This document shows positions 26,073-36,679 of a DNA stretch of 64,000 nt, piece by piece; the first letter of the stretch is position 1, and each line of letters opens with the position of its first letter. The notes below the pieces were generated by a model that was not told where the DNA came from, did not search any database, and was given only the letters and a program-made list of their open reading frames with translations. The stretch covers positions 51,117,125 through 51,181,124 of the forward strand of contig OZ020592.1 of NCBI GenBank assembly GCA_963971535.1, given 5' to 3'. This stretch comes from Notolepis coatsorum (taxonomy: Eukaryota > Chordata > Actinopteri > Aulopiformes > Paralepididae). Position numbers and translations under genes: made by a program.

Positions 26073-29000
26073 GTACCCCCCCCTCAACGGGAGCCGCCCG
26101 GCGACCAGGCCGACCCGGCTCGTCAGGATGGGCCCGATGGAAGTCGGTGATCAAGCCGGGATCCACGATGAGCTGCCGGGAGACCCAGCTACGCTCCTCA
26201 GGGCCGTAACCCTCCCAGTCCACCAGGTATTGGAATCCCCGGCCCCGCCGACGAACGCCCATCAACCGGCGGACCTGCCACTGGGGGTGACCATCTACTA
26301 GCACAGGAGGCGGTGGATCAGGAGCCGGAGGCATGAGGGGACTGAGGGAGACGGGCTTAACCCGGGAGACATGGAACACGGGGTGGATGTGCATGGATGC
26401 AGGAAGCTTCAGGCGCAGGGCCGCCGGACTGAGTACCTTCAGGACCTCGAAAGGACCGACGAAGCGAGGGTTGAGCTTCTTGGCCGAGGACCGTAGCGGG
26501 AGGTCCTTCGCGGAGAGCCACACCCTCTGCCCAGGGCGGTAAGTCGGCGCGGGAACCCGGCGCCGGTCGGCACCACGACAGGCGCGCTCAGATGTCCGGA
26601 GCAGCGCGGTCCTGGTGATCTCCCAAACGCGACGGCAGCGGTCGAGGTGGACCTGCACGGAGGGAACTGCCACTTCCGTCTCCAGTGCGGGAAAAAGAGG
26701 GGGCTGGTAGCCTAGGGAGGCCTCAAAGGGGGAGAGGCCGGTGGCGGAACTGACCATTGAGTTGATCGAGTATTCAACCCAGGGAAGGAAACGACTCCAG
26801 GATGCCGGCCTCTCGGCTGCCACACACCGAAGAGCAGACTCCACGCTCTGGTTCATCCTCTCCGTCTGCCCGTTCGTCTGGGGATGGTAGCCGGAGGAGA
26901 GACTGACCGTTGCCCCCAATCCCTTGCAGAAAGCCCGCCAAACCTGGGAGGTGAACTGGGGCCCCCGGTCAGAGACGATGTCCTGGGGGAAACCGTGAAG
27001 ACGGAACACGTGGTGCGTCAGGAGGTCCGCCGTCTCGGCTGCTGAGGGAAGCTTGGAGAGGGCCACGAGGTGGACCCCCTTGCTGAATCGATCCACCACG
27101 GTCAGAAGGCAGGTGTTCCCCTGGGAGGAGGGTAGTCCAGTGACGAAGTCGAGCGCCACATGTGACCACGGACGGCTTGGAACGGGAAGTGGCTGCAAGA
27201 GCCCGGAGGGTGCCTGGTGAGAGGCCTTGCTGCGGGCACAGACCGCGCAGGCCAATACGAACTCCTTGACGTCGTTTCGCATGGTGGGCCACCAGAAACG
27301 ACGAGCCAGGAAGGAGAATGTGCGATGGACGCCTGGGTGGCAGGCGAACCGGCTGGTATGGCCCCACAGCAGTACCTGGGACCGGACAGAGTCAGGGACG
27401 AAGAGACGGCTCCTAGGGACGTTGCTTGGAGCACGTTGGAAGCGTAGGGCACGCCTCACCACACCCTCGATGCCCAAGGTGATGGCTCCAACCACTCGGG
27501 CCTCCGGGATGATGGGAGATGGGTCCTCAGAGGGTGGAGCCCCCTTGGAGTGCATCCGGGACAGGGAGTCGGCCTTCGTGTTGCGGGAACCGGGGCGGAA
27601 GGTCAGCGAGAAGTCGAACCGACTGAGGAAACTGGCCCATCTCGCCTGCCGACCGTTGAGGCGCCTGGAAGCGCGGATGAACGTTAGGTTCTTGTGGTCC
27701 GTCCAGATGGTAAAAGGCTCCTCGGCACCCTCTAGCCAATGACGCCACTCCTCCAGAGCCGCCACGACCGCCAGTAGCTCCCGATTGCCGGTGTCGTAGT
27801 TCCTCTCGGCGGGGAGGAAGCGACGCGAGTAGAAGGCGCAAGGATGTACCTTCTGGTCGGAAGGAGAACGCTGGGATAGGACAGCGCCCAGGCCAGAATC
27901 CGAGGCGTCCACCTCCACGATGAACTGTCTCTTGGGGTCAGGGTGGAGCAGGATAGGAGCGGAAGTGAACCTTCTCTTGAGGGAGCGGAACGCAGCGCAT
28001 GCCGCTGGGGACCAGTCGAACGGCAGAGCGGGGGAGGTCAGCTTGGTAAGAGGCTCCGCCACTTGGCTGTAGTTCCGGATGAACCTTCGGTAGAAGTTTG
28101 CGAACCCGAGGAAACTCTGTAGCTCCTTCCGAGTGGTGGGTTCCGGCCAATCCTCCACAGCCTGGATCTTGCGAGGATCCGCTCGGGTCAAGCCCTTCTC
28201 CACGATGAAGCCCAGGTAGTCGACGGAGTTGGAGTGGAAACGGCACTTCTCCGCCTTGACGAAGAGCCGATTGTGGAGGAGGCGCTCCAGCACCCGGCGG
28301 ACATGCAGGATGTGTTCCTCGAGGGTCCTGGAAAAGATAAGAATGTCGTCCAGGTACACCACCACGAACACCTCCAGCATGTCACGGAGGACATCGTTCA
28401 TGAGTGCCTGGAATACCGCCGGGGCGTTGGTGAGACCGAACGGCATCACAAGGTACTCATAGTGGCCCCTGGGGGTCTTGAAGGCGGTCTTCCATTCATC
28501 GCCCTCACGGATACGGACAAGATGATAGGCACTTCGGAGATCCAGCTTGGTGAAGAACGAGGCCTGGGTCAGTGGCTCGAAGGTGGAGCTCATGAGAGGT
28601 AGGGGGTATTTGTTCTTGATGGTGATCTCGTTGAGCTGACGATAGTCGATGCAGGGTCGCAGGTCCCCATCCTTCTTTCCAACAAAGAAGAACCCGGCCG
28701 CCACCGGGGAGGAGGAAGGCCGAATGAGTCCTGCTTCCAATGACTCAGAGATGTAGAGATCCATCGCCTTCTTCTCCGGGGCAGTCAGACTGTAGAGGCG
28801 GCTGCCGGGAAGGGGAGCCCCTTGGCGGAGGTTGATGGCGCAGTCATAGGGGCGGTGAGGTGGAAGGGACTGAGCCCTGGTCTTACTGAATACCTCCATG
28901 AGGTCGTGGTACTCGGGAGGAACGGACGAGGGATCCGGGGGCAACTCACCAGCCGGTCTCCGGGGCGGGGGACAAGACGCCGCCTGTAGACAGCGGGCGT

Positions 29001-29403
29001 GACAGGAGGAGCTCCAGCCCCTGATGGTACCGGAGGCCCAGGCGATGTGGGGCTCGTGCAGCGCGAGCCAGGGCCTACCCAGGACCACCGGGACAAGGGG
29101 GGATTGGGTAATGAGGAACTGGATCCTCTCTACGTGGTTCCCAGCAATGGTCAGCAAGACTGGGCCGGTCCGTTGAGAGATGTCGGCCAGGCGGTGTTGG
29201 TCCAACGAAAAGATCTCCAAGGGCCTCACAAGGGCCTCAAGAGGTATGTTGGCTTGGGTGGCAAACTCGAAGTCGAGGAAGTTCTCGTCTGCCCCAGAGT
29301 CGATGAGGGCCTCCACCGTGGCACGTTGGTCCCCCCAGGCCAGGGTGACGCTCAACAGATGGTCAGGTGGTGCGCGGCGCTGGGAATGGGAAAAACGGCT
29401 CAC
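26068..29403 (-). CDS. pol: gypsy-1 Pol: protease-RT-RNase H-integrase-chromodomain
   Basis: A polyprotein of up to 1111 residues that matures Gag, copies RNA to DNA and inserts it. The protease has '[13 protein letters not shown]' (D35). RT has '[16 protein letters not shown]', '[13 protein letters not shown]' and YLDD at 350-353. RNase H has '[16 protein letters not shown]'. Integrase has an HHCC zinc finger at about 682-722 and a DDE triad at D752, D812 and E848 (D-x35-E). A chromodomain '[18 protein letters not shown]' lies near 1055-1075 and likely steers integration to particular chromatin. The listed first codon is GTG. The frame is open further upstream inside gag, so Pol is probably made as a Gag-Pol fusion by -1 frameshift. 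The stop TGA is supplied by the first bases of the 3' LTR. No inactivating change was seen. Confidence 0.95.
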   Translation of the reverse strand: MSRFSHSQRRAPPDHLLSVTLAWGDQRATVEALIDSGADENFLDFEFATQANIPLEALVRPLEIFSLDQHRLADISQRTGPVLLTIAGNHVERIQFLITQSPLVPVVLGRPWLALHEPHIAWASGTIRGWSSSCHARCLQAASCPPPRRPAGELPPDPSSVPPEYHDLMEVFSKTRAQSLPPHRPYDCAINLRQGAPLPGSRLYSLTAPEKKAMDLYISESLEAGLIRPSSSPVAAGFFFVGKKDGDLRPCIDYRQLNEITIKNKYPLPLMSSTFEPLTQASFFTKLDLRSAYHLVRIREGDEWKTAFKTPRGHYEYLVMPFGLTNAPAVFQALMNDVLRDMLEVFVVVYLDDILIFSRTLEEHILHVRRVLERLLHNRLFVKAEKCRFHSNSVDYLGFIVEKGLTRADPRKIQAVEDWPEPTTRKELQSFLGFANFYRRFIRNYSQVAEPLTKLTSPALPFDWSPAACAAFRSLKRRFTSAPILLHPDPKRQFIVEVDASDSGLGAVLSQRSPSDQKVHPCAFYSRRFLPAERNYDTGNRELLAVVAALEEWRHWLEGAEEPFTIWTDHKNLTFIRASRRLNGRQARWASFLSRFDFSLTFRPGSRNTKADSLSRMHSKGAPPSEDPSPIIPEARVVGAITLGIEGVVRRALRFQRAPSNVPRSRLFVPDSVRSQVLLWGHTSRFACHPGVHRTFSFLARRFWWPTMRNDVKEFVLACAVCARSKASHQAPSGLLQPLPVPSRPWSHVALDFVTGLPSSQGNTCLLTVVDRFSKGVHLVALSKLPSAAETADLLTHHVFRLHGFPQDIVSDRGPQFTSQVWRAFCKGLGATVSLSSGYHPQTNGQTERMNQSVESALRCVAAERPASWSRFLPWVEYSINSMVSSATGLSPFEASLGYQPPLFPALETEVAVPSVQVHLDRCRRVWEITRTALLRTSERACRGADRRRVPAPTYRPGQRVWLSAKDLPLRSSAKKLNPRFVGPFEVLKVLSPAALRLKLPASMHIHPVFHVSRVKPVSLSPLMPPAPDPPPPVLVDGHPQWQVRRLMGVRRRGRGFQYLVDWEGYGPEERSWVSRQLIVDPGLITDFHRAHPDEPGRPGRRAAPVEGGVL
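26073..26087 (-). promoter_or_regulatory. gypsy-1 polypurine tract
   Basis: On the minus strand GAGGGGGGGGTAC directly precedes the 3' LTR. It is the expected primer for plus-strand DNA synthesis and also encodes the last Pol residues Glu-Gly-Gly-Val. Confidence 0.85.
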
Positions 29404-30449
29404 CAGGATCTCCCGGGGTCTTGGTGAGCCCGATCTTTTGGCCGGGTAGGGCAGTCGGCGATACGGTGTCCCGCACCTCCGCAGTAGAGGCAGAGACCGG
29501 ACCTGAGCCTTGCCTGACGCTCCGCCTGGCTCAGATGAGAGCGTCCCAGCTGCATGGGTTCCTCCTCGCGCACCGGACGGGGAAGCCTGTTACCCACAGT
29601 AGTGTTGGGGACGGGGCGTCCAGGAGTCCGGGGTGCTTCAGGAGGTGACAGTCGGGCCCTCTCGCGCCTTCTCTCCAGGAGGCGTCCGTCAATACGGATG
29701 ACAAGGCTAAACAGCTCCTCGAGGGAGTCGGGCACCTCCCTGGTAGCGAGCTGGTCCCGGACTGCGTCACTGAGCCCCCTTATGAAGGTTAGGCGAAGAG
29801 CAGGTTCGTTCCATCCGCTCTCCACCGCCGCCAGTCGAAACTCCATGACATAGTCCGTCACCCTGCTGCTCCCTTGCCGGAAGGTCCCCAACCGGGCTCC
29901 AGGGTCCAGACCTCGGGCTGGATGGTGGAACACTCTGCGGAGCTCCGCCACGAAGTCTGGGTAGGAGAACAAAAAATCTGCTTCCATTGCCCAGGAGGAT
30001 GTGACCCACTGGGCAGCATGGCCTGAAAGTAGGTTGGTTATATAAGCCACTCGGGACCCATGAGCTGAAAAACGGCTTGGCTGATGACGGAAAACCAACT
30101 CACATTGCATGATGAATGTGGCACACTCCTCGGGATTACCGTCAAACAGCCGTGGGACGGAGAGAAGGGGTTCCCGAGGTGCGAGATCTGCTGGGGCTGC
30201 GGGGAATGTTCCTGGAGGGTGTGAGAGATGAAAAGTATTAACGGCGTCGCCCAGCGAGTTAAGCTGGGCGAGAATCTCGGACTGTTGGCCCGCCATAGCG
30301 GCCATTGAACCCTGCATAGGCAGGACCTGGTCCCTGAGGTTCTGCACCGCAGCCGCAGCCCGCTCTAATTGGAGACCGTGATCCCTGGTCAACTCGACTT
30401 GAAATGCAAGTGCGGTTCTGACCCCCTCTGTGTCGGCTGGGGTCGTCAT
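29400..30449 (-). CDS. gag: gypsy-1 Gag capsid/nucleocapsid protein
   Basis: A 349-residue Gag that packages element RNA into cytoplasmic particles. The start is the ATG at 30449, only 13 bases after the 5' LTR. The N-terminal ~70 residues are helical and Gln/Leu-rich (likely coiled coil). The capsid region has '[20 protein letters not shown]' and '[15 protein letters not shown]', typical of retrotransposon gag domains. A CCHC zinc knuckle, [14 protein letters not shown], lies at residues 320-333. The TGA at 29402-29400 overlaps the pol frame, which is -1 relative to gag and open for at least 100 bases upstream. I found no textbook slippery heptamer, so the exact shift site is open. Confidence 0.94.
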   Translation of the reverse strand: MTTPADTEGVRTALAFQVELTRDHGLQLERAAAAVQNLRDQVLPMQGSMAAMAGQQSEILAQLNSLGDAVNTFHLSHPPGTFPAAPADLAPREPLLSVPRLFDGNPEECATFIMQCELVFRHQPSRFSAHGSRVAYITNLLSGHAAQWVTSSWAMEADFLFSYPDFVAELRRVFHHPARGLDPGARLGTFRQGSSRVTDYVMEFRLAAVESGWNEPALRLTFIRGLSDAVRDQLATREVPDSLEELFSLVIRIDGRLLERRRERARLSPPEAPRTPGRPVPNTTVGNRLPRPVREEEPMQLGRSHLSQAERQARLRSGLCLYCGGAGHRIADCPTRPKDRAHQDPGRSW

Positions 30450-30450
30450 G

Positions 30451-30460
30451 GTTGGTTCGT
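30451..30460 (-). promoter_or_regulatory. gypsy-1 primer-binding site (self-priming)
   Basis: On the minus strand, two bases after the 5' LTR, lies ACGAACCAAC. It is perfectly complementary to GTTGGTTCGT in the same LTR (31364-31355), which is at the predicted 5' end of the transcript. Tf1/sushi elements prime reverse transcription with the folded 5' end of their own RNA instead of a tRNA. This geometry fits that mechanism. Confidence 0.8.
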
Positions 30461-30462
30461 AA

Positions 30463-31612
30463 TGTTATGGTTTGACACCGACCCCAAACGCTAACGACAC
30501 AAGAGAGTAGGATTCAGAGTTGCCAAAAACGAGGGCTTGTTTATTTGATATATGAATAAGTGAAACAGGGAAAGCAGGTCAACAAGAAACAGGTACAATG
30601 AACAAGGGGCAAAGTTCTGCTGCTCTGCAGCTTCTCCCGGAAGGGTAGTCTTGGGAAGCAGGAGCAGACCTCTGTACCGCTCTGCAGACTCTCACGGCGG
30701 ACCTCTCAGATGTTGTGCAAGACCGAGAGAGGGAGAGAGGGAACGGGTCAGTGACAGAGCAGACTTGAAACGAGCTGGAGGACAGGGTGTTATATTCTTC
30801 GTGTTAAACAACACAGTGATGTGCAATCTTCCAAAAACAGCCCAAGTGAAATATCTTCATGTAATCACACAGTGAGCAAAATCCAAACACCGTCCAAATG
30901 TGAAATACTATCTTCGTGTAAATACACAGTGAGCAAAAATCCAAACACAGTCCAAATGTGAAACAATATCTTCGTGTAAATACACAGTGAGCAAAAATCC
31001 AAACACAGTCCAAATGTGAAATAATATCTTCGTGTAAATACACAGTGGGAGGTGGAAGATCCCAAAATATTATTCCATAAAGGAAAGGGCAAAAACGATA
31101 AAGGCTGGGTGAGTGACTGTCTGACAAAAAGGTGGTAGACTTCAGTGTAAAGGTTACACACGAAAATAGGAAATAGGTCAAGACAGTCAATCTAGAAAAC
31201 TCACCCAGACGAGCTGCGTAAAGGAACAGGAACAAACAGTGGAGGCGAGCGCGCGCCACGGAGCAGGTATCCAAGCGAAGGCTTCTAGGAATTTCCTGGA
31301 GAATAGCACAGTGAAACAGAAGCAACGGGGAAAAACATCCAGCGACAAATCAAGACGAACCAACAACTTAGGGTGGGGAAAACGGGGTATAAATAATGAG
31401 GGATCGATTGATTGAAAGGCAGTGACAGCTGGGGAATGTGATTGAAAAGCGTGGGGAAGTGAGGGAACCAATCAGCGACGTCTCAGATGACGTCAGCGGG
31501 GAGAAACGTGTGAACGAGGGAATTGAAATACCTGACAGAAAAATGAATGAAAACAAAGCGAGGGTGGTTAAAGGAACAGAACGAGTGAGAAGGCAAGGAC
31601 AGAAACCTCACA
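30463..31612 (-). repeat. gypsy-1 5' LTR
   Basis: 1150 bp, the upstream (promoter) LTR because the element is on the minus strand. It has the same 58-bp repeats at about 30854-31048 and no difference from the 3' LTR that I could see. Confidence 0.95.
31355..31395 (-). promoter_or_regulatory. gypsy-1 TATA box and predicted transcript start
   Basis: On the minus strand TATTTATA (31395-31388) is followed 28-31 bases downstream by GTTGTTGGTTCGT (31367-31355). That is the normal TATA-to-start spacing. The predicted transcript 5' end is exactly the stretch complementary to the primer-binding site. Confidence 0.72.
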
Positions 31613-31617
31613 CAAAG
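31613..31617. repeat. 5-bp target-site duplication, right (gypsy-1)
   Basis: CAAAG, as at 24918-24922. Confidence 0.9.
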
Positions 31618-31716
31618 AGATTTATTGTGTAAGAAACCTTAGAATGTTACCTTTCAAAAGAGACCAGACTCATGCATGTGCTATAAGTATAAAGTATAAT
31701 AAATCGCAAATTACTT

Positions 31717-31720
31717 TGGG

Positions 31721-31751
<31 letters not shown>

Positions 31752-31830
31752 CTAGCCTTCTTTACTATTTGTTCCTCATATTTTACCCATTCACTCACAC
31801 ATTCACACACCGACGGCAGAGGCAACCATG
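31717..31830 (-). mobile_element. SINE, 3' half (split by gypsy-2)
   Basis: Reversed, this reads as the tail half of the same SINE family as 4196-4415 ('ggttgcctctgccgtcgg', 'gtgtgtgaatgtgtgagtg', 'atgaggaacaaatagtaaag'). An A run on the plus strand (31724-31750) lies at its far end. The head half is at 46326-46472. The two halves were joined before gypsy-2 inserted. Confidence 0.82.
31827..31830. repeat. 4-bp target-site duplication, left (gypsy-2)
   Basis: CATG, repeated at 46326-46329. It falls at the point where the SINE is broken. Confidence 0.8.
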
Positions 31831-33463
31831 TGTAGACACCTGAATATGTCTAACAATAATTCAATGTGTCTAACTTTAATTCCTTGCATTCTCTGTGTTC
31901 GCGATGACGTTGTGTAACTTGCTGACCCCTCTTGATCGTCCATATCCTAACATTGACACTTAATAGTGGGACATGATACAGGTACCGCCAGGGGGAGCTG
32001 GTGGCGACGTTGGGCAGGGGGACACAGGTGAAGAAGCGGAACTTCCTCTTCATCGTTTTCCAGAGAAGCAAGAGGTCGCTTGGAGCTGGAGCTCCAGACA
32101 TCAAGCACGCGGAATATAAACCCAGTTACGAGGCGGGTTAGTAATGGAATATGCGATAGCTTAGCTTCCAGTTAATGCTAAAGAGACATTGTGAACGAAG
32201 AAGCAGACGTGCTACTGCCGAAGAGTGTGGTAGATATTGCACATGTTGCGTTTTAGTTAAAGTATAGGCGACAGGACAGGGGGTTTCAGTTAGGCCTAGC
32301 ACCACAGTTTAGCCCGCGTGTCGCCCCACCTCTCCAGCCCAGCAGTGGACGTCGCTGCACTGCATGCACCTCCAGGCCCTCCGAGCCGTTGCCCTCCAGC
32401 AGTCACCTGCCTAACGTCTACCCAGCCCCGCCTCCTGCTATCACGGGACTTCTCGACGGCCATCTCACCACACGGACGTTCGGTGGTGAGAGCAGGCCCG
32501 CCCTTGGTTAAGTACACTCAAGCCAGTTACAGTGAGCGCTCTGAGTGCTGGAACTTTATCGGTAGACATTCTCTTTGTGCGGAGCGGGCCCTTTAAGGGC
32601 GAAGAGAAGCAGTACTTTGAACTGACACTGGTAGCAGTGATTAGGGGCGGCCCGACAATTATTATTTTGGGGAAGCCGGCTATAGATAGGGCTTTTGTTT
32701 TCAACGTGGGCCCACTGTCTTTTGGTTGAATGTGGTGTGATAACGTGTGTTCCTTTATAAAATTCCCATTGAGTAGCTCCAGTACCCCTCTCCCTCTTCC
32801 TCCCCTCTCTCCCCACCTATGGGGGAATGAACAAGTATTTAAACCCTTAAAGGGACGGGTTCCATTACTGTGTCTTGACCAGTGTGGGAAGAACTTTAGT
32901 CATTGCCGTAGGGTGAGAGCACTAGGTGCCCAGTGTGGAAAGAGCTTTGCTTCTTGTGCCTTGTGTAAATATATATGTCTAAGAGATAAGTCTTTCAGTA
33001 AAAGAGAGCTAAATGGGAACACTGTGTGCGTGTCTGTTAATGTGCATTCTGTCTAACCCTTTCCTTTCCGGGTAATGCTCATTATTGTTTAACCCTTTCC
33101 CCACCCCCTGCCTATGCATCATTGGGACAGGTCTCTACTCGCCAATCAGGAAGGGTACTGTTTTGGGGAGAAAGTATATCATCCATCATTACTGTCATCG
33201 GGTGTGGGAGGGCGCAGGAAGTATTGAGGGAAGTGTGGGTGTGTGGGGAACTACTGCGAGTCGCCTTGGAGGGAAAGAAGGACCAGCGCACCACCCCTAG
33301 GTTAGTGAATCCTAGGCCCCATCCACTCCCTCTGCTAAACCTCCACTCCAATACTCCTGGCCTACAGTCAGGGACTCAGCCGGACCCATATCTGCTGCGT
33401 TCCCACTACCAGGTGGCAGTGTACATCCACTCCCATAAAGCAGGGATTATCCACCCTGCTACA
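31831..33463 (+). repeat. gypsy-2 5' LTR
   Basis: Starts TGTAGACACC and ends ACCCTGCTACA. Short frames inside it occur in both LTRs and have no motif. I regard them as non-coding. Confidence 0.93.
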
Positions 33464-33485
33464 TTTGGCATCACAAACAGGATCA
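33464..33485 (+). promoter_or_regulatory. gypsy-2 putative primer-binding site
   Basis: The bases right after the LTR read TTTGGCATCACAAACAGGAT. The TGG followed by about 15 bases is the usual form of a tRNA 3'-end complement. I cannot name the tRNA. Confidence 0.55.
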
Positions 33486-33529
33486 ACATCCTAACCCACT
33501 TCCTTGACTGACCGAGAGAGAGACCAACG

Positions 33530-34200
33530 ATGTCCGAAGAACAGACCCGCGCCGCGCAGGAAACGGCGGCGAAAGATGAGGCACTCCAGGAAGAGTGCAG
33601 AGCCCAGGCGGCGCTACGGGAGCAAACACGTGCCCGGCGCCGAGGTAAAATAAGAAGAAACAGAAGCAATGAGGGACTTGACCGCACAAGTGGAGGCCCT
33701 GAGGGGTCGATTCCACGACCAGGCAGGCCTCCTGGACCGACAGGCGATGTACCTGGAGCAGGACCGGAGCGACCAGCAAGAAGCCCTCGCCTTAGCCAAG
33801 GCCGTCCTCGAGAGACACGCCCGTGACCCCCAAGTGACCCCCTCGACGGTGTATGTCCAATGGGACCAAAAATGCAGCGAGTTCGGAGGGGGAAAAGAGA
33901 GGGGAGAGCTGTCAATAGGACTGGATTCGGGCAATGAAGTCACACTTCCGAGCAAGCAAGGTGCCAGCCGAAGACCAGGTGGAGGTATTACAACTCCACC
34001 TGAAAGGCGAGGCTAAGCAAACGGTGCGGTTCATGATGGAAGAGCCATTCCCGGACCCAGACGCCCTGTTCAAGGTACTAGAAGCGACCTACGGGGACAA
34101 AGCCCCTGTCAGTGTCCGCCTGGGGGAGTTCTATGACCGCAAGCAGGCAGCCGGCGAGACCGTGAGACAATTTGCGTATGACTTACAAGAGATGCTTCGG
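33530..34200 (+). pseudogene. gypsy-2 gag, N-terminal part (frameshifted)
   Basis: Gag-like sequence spread over three frames: 'MSEEQTRAAQETAAKDEALQ' (from 33530), 'AQVEALRGRFHDQAGLLDRQ' (from about 33684) and 'FRASKVPAEDQVEVLQLHL' to 'VRQFAYDLQEMLR' (about 33946-34200). Two frameshifts join them. The last part resembles a retrotransposon capsid domain, and it is cut at 34200 by the insertion of LINE copy B. It resumes at 41481. Confidence 0.78.
34187..34200. repeat. 14-bp target-site duplication, left (LINE copy B)
   Basis: AAGAGATGCTTCGG, repeated exactly at 41479-41492. It lies inside gypsy-2 gag. Confidence 0.93.
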
Positions 34201-34365
34201 CTAAACTTCCGGTTTAGCTGCAATATGTAGCGCACGCATTTGGTAATAGCTCCGCTCCCGTTAACGTTAATTTAGTTTAAAAACCTTATTTGGACAATAC
34301 CAAAAGAGATTAGACCACATCGTATGTATTGATAAGACCTTCTACTAACTATATCAAGAGACAAC

Positions 34366-35540
34366 ATGGTTAAGGATAGGGAAAAGATGGGAAAGAAACA
34401 AGATACGGCAACTCCAGCGGCGCAGATTGAAACACGTTCAAAAAAAACTTTCAAGACGACGCTGCTACAGATCCGTTGGCGACAAGCCCCGACGAGGGGA
34501 ATATAGAGGAGATTACACCGGGACCATCGACTATTGTCCCCGACAGGGAGACAATAGTTGTCAACATAACTGGAGCGACAGGAACAAGCTCTGTGAGAGA
34601 TAAAGCAGTTGATTTTGAGAAGATAATAGCACACAAATCCATCGGTACCGTCACTGCACCCATACCACCAACTGACACAAGCAGTACAATTACACCACCC
34701 GACTTCAACTCACTGACTATCCCGATGAAAGAACAGATGGTCGCTTTCAAATTACACATCGAGGAACTCAAAGATGAATTCAAAGCACACGTCGATGCTA
34801 AACTCGAAGAGGTTATGAGAGCGGTCGCTGTACAGTCCGAGCGAATCACGACAGTGGAGAATACGGTGACAGATATTACACGGGCAGTCAAAGTGAACGA
34901 GAACACCATCAGCATTGGCATGACAGAGGTGACAAAAGAGATAGAAAGGGTGGAAGAGGCATGCCGGAGGAAAATACAAGATGTTAAAGATGAAGCGATG
35001 GAGAGGCTACTCGAAACCCAACGCTACCACAGGCGAAATAACATCCGCATTGTAGGACTTGATGAAGCAGTCAATTGCGCAGACGACAACTTTCCAACAG
35101 TGCTATCAGTGATTTTGGGTAACAACTTTCTAAACACAGTGCCGAAAGTGGACCAAGCTTACAGAATCGGTTCTCGGGAGCAAAGAAGCAACGGGCCAAG
35201 AGTCATCATTGTTACTCTGCGGAAGACGGCAATAAGAGATGACATCATCAAAATTGCTCGCATCCAACGGGGGAAGCTGAAACATGGTGAACACTCAATA
35301 TTTATCTATGAGGATCTAAGCAAAGAGGCCATCGTTCGACGTCTACCCTACAAGGAGGTGATGCAGAAATTGTTCATGTCTGGCCTCAGACCAAGGCTAA
35401 CATACCCGGCGCTGTTATCGATCGTGAGCAGGGACAGCCGTAGGATTGGATTACACACACCTAAAGAAGCTGAGGAATACTGGAATCGACATGGAGCAGA
35501 ACCCCCAAGGCAGAACGAAACACTGTCTGAAAACAGATAA
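34366..35540 (+). pseudogene. LINE copy B ORF1 RNA-binding protein
   Basis: The clear 354-codon frame starts at a TTG (34476), which is unlikely to be the real start. An ATG at 34366 opens a compatible N-terminus ('MVKDREKMGKKQ...ETRSKK') in another frame. The switch coincides with a run of eight A at about 34441-34448, suggesting a one-base slip. The C-terminal side is whole: a coiled coil at about residues 80-180 of the long frame, an RRM-like core ('RRNNIRIVGLDEA', 'QAYRIGSREQRS', 'VIIVTLRK') and a C-terminal domain ('SIFIYEDLSKEAIVRR'). The role is the same as in copy A. Confidence 0.82.
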
Positions 35541-36679
35541 GCCGTCTCATCTCTCTCTTTCTCTGTGTATATCAGTATTAGAATGACTTTATTTGTGTTC
35601 ATCAAAAGTAGCAGATGATATGCAGGCCGGCTACACCAAGGCAAATTGTGTATAATACGATTCGTAATGCATTATATTTTCAGACCTCTGGTCTCCGTGG
35701 AGACAAGAACATATCATTGACAATAAGAACAATCTGGAAGATTCTGGGCTTATCGCTCGACTGCTCTGGGTCACTTAGATCATTCTGGAACACAACAACA
35801 GTCTGTTAGTACTAGTGTATTCTACAACCTTCTAGAATATAATGCACCATAACAACGAAGGCTTGCAACTCTAACATTAACATCCGGTGTGTATAAACAT
35901 AGCATATGATCAATTGACTGAAGTTTAATCAGGCCTTAATAAAACTTTAAAAAAAATCAACCACACCTAAACGTATGAGCACAACAAGGTTATTCTAACA
36001 ATTTAAGTAATCACTCCACTGATGAAGAGATTGGCACATTGTAGCTCTAAAAGGCTCTGTTTTTCTATTTTATCTAATTACTCAATTCTGTTCTAGTGGC
36101 TTCTCCACGTTGAGTATTATTCTATCTCTCACTCCTTATTTTTATCCTTTTTTTTATTTATTTTTTTTCTCTCTCTTTTATCTTACATTGTTCTTTCCCA
36201 TTGTTCTTCATATTAAGGTGTCAATGTTTCTCTACAATCTTTTCCTTTTTCCTGATGTTTCCTACATAAGTTAGTAGAGGGTTCAAATGAATATATCGAT
36301 GAAAGTTTATTCTTTTTTTTTTCATTTTTCATAATATTTCATTACAGTAAGGGAAGGCGCAAGACCAAAAGCGACATTCTATTGTATTAGAATGAAAATG
36401 TTAGATCCTATGGCAATTAGCATAGGAAGATTAGGATTACAAAACTCAGTTTGGGCAATCCGGTGGCCTAAGGGAGAGAGTCATACGCGGAGGATGTGTT
36501 TTTGGAACACAGGCCTGTACGACTCTCTGGGTGAGGGGAAAATAGGGGATTTTTATTTGTATATATATATATGTTTTTAAGCTCGGCTCTCAACGGGACC
36601 TCAATAATTGGATGTACATCTATTGTAGCTTCGCACTCCAGAAGCATTACCAAAAACTACACAAAAACATGCATAGATT
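35541..36679 (+). other. LINE copy B inter-ORF spacer
   Basis: About 1.1 kb, AT-rich with pyrimidine stretches. No supported frame. Confidence 0.6.

Larger units (their letters stand above)
24923..31612 (-). mobile_element. Complete Ty3/gypsy chromovirus (Tf1/sushi type), 'gypsy-1'
   Basis: A 6690-bp LTR retrotransposon on the minus strand: 5' LTR (31612-30463), a 13-base leader holding the primer site, gag (30449-29400), pol (29403-26068, overlapping gag in the -1 frame), a polypurine tract and 3' LTR (26072-24923). The LTRs start TGTGAGG and end CATAACA and are identical by eye over 1150 bp. With the exact 5-bp duplication and two unbroken frames, this points to a very recent insertion. 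The C-terminal chromodomain places it among chromoviruses. The short leader and self-complementary primer site match the Tf1/sushi group. Confidence 0.95.

Noticed and set aside
26969..29449. Plus- and minus-strand frames of 76-171 codons across gypsy-1 pol
   Set aside because: They are shadows of the GC-rich pol gene. Only the 1111-codon frame carries conserved motifs.
32296..33056. Small genes in the gypsy-2 LTRs (duplicated at 45170-45861)
   Set aside because: Paired frames only reflect LTR duplication. They overlap on both strands and have no domain.
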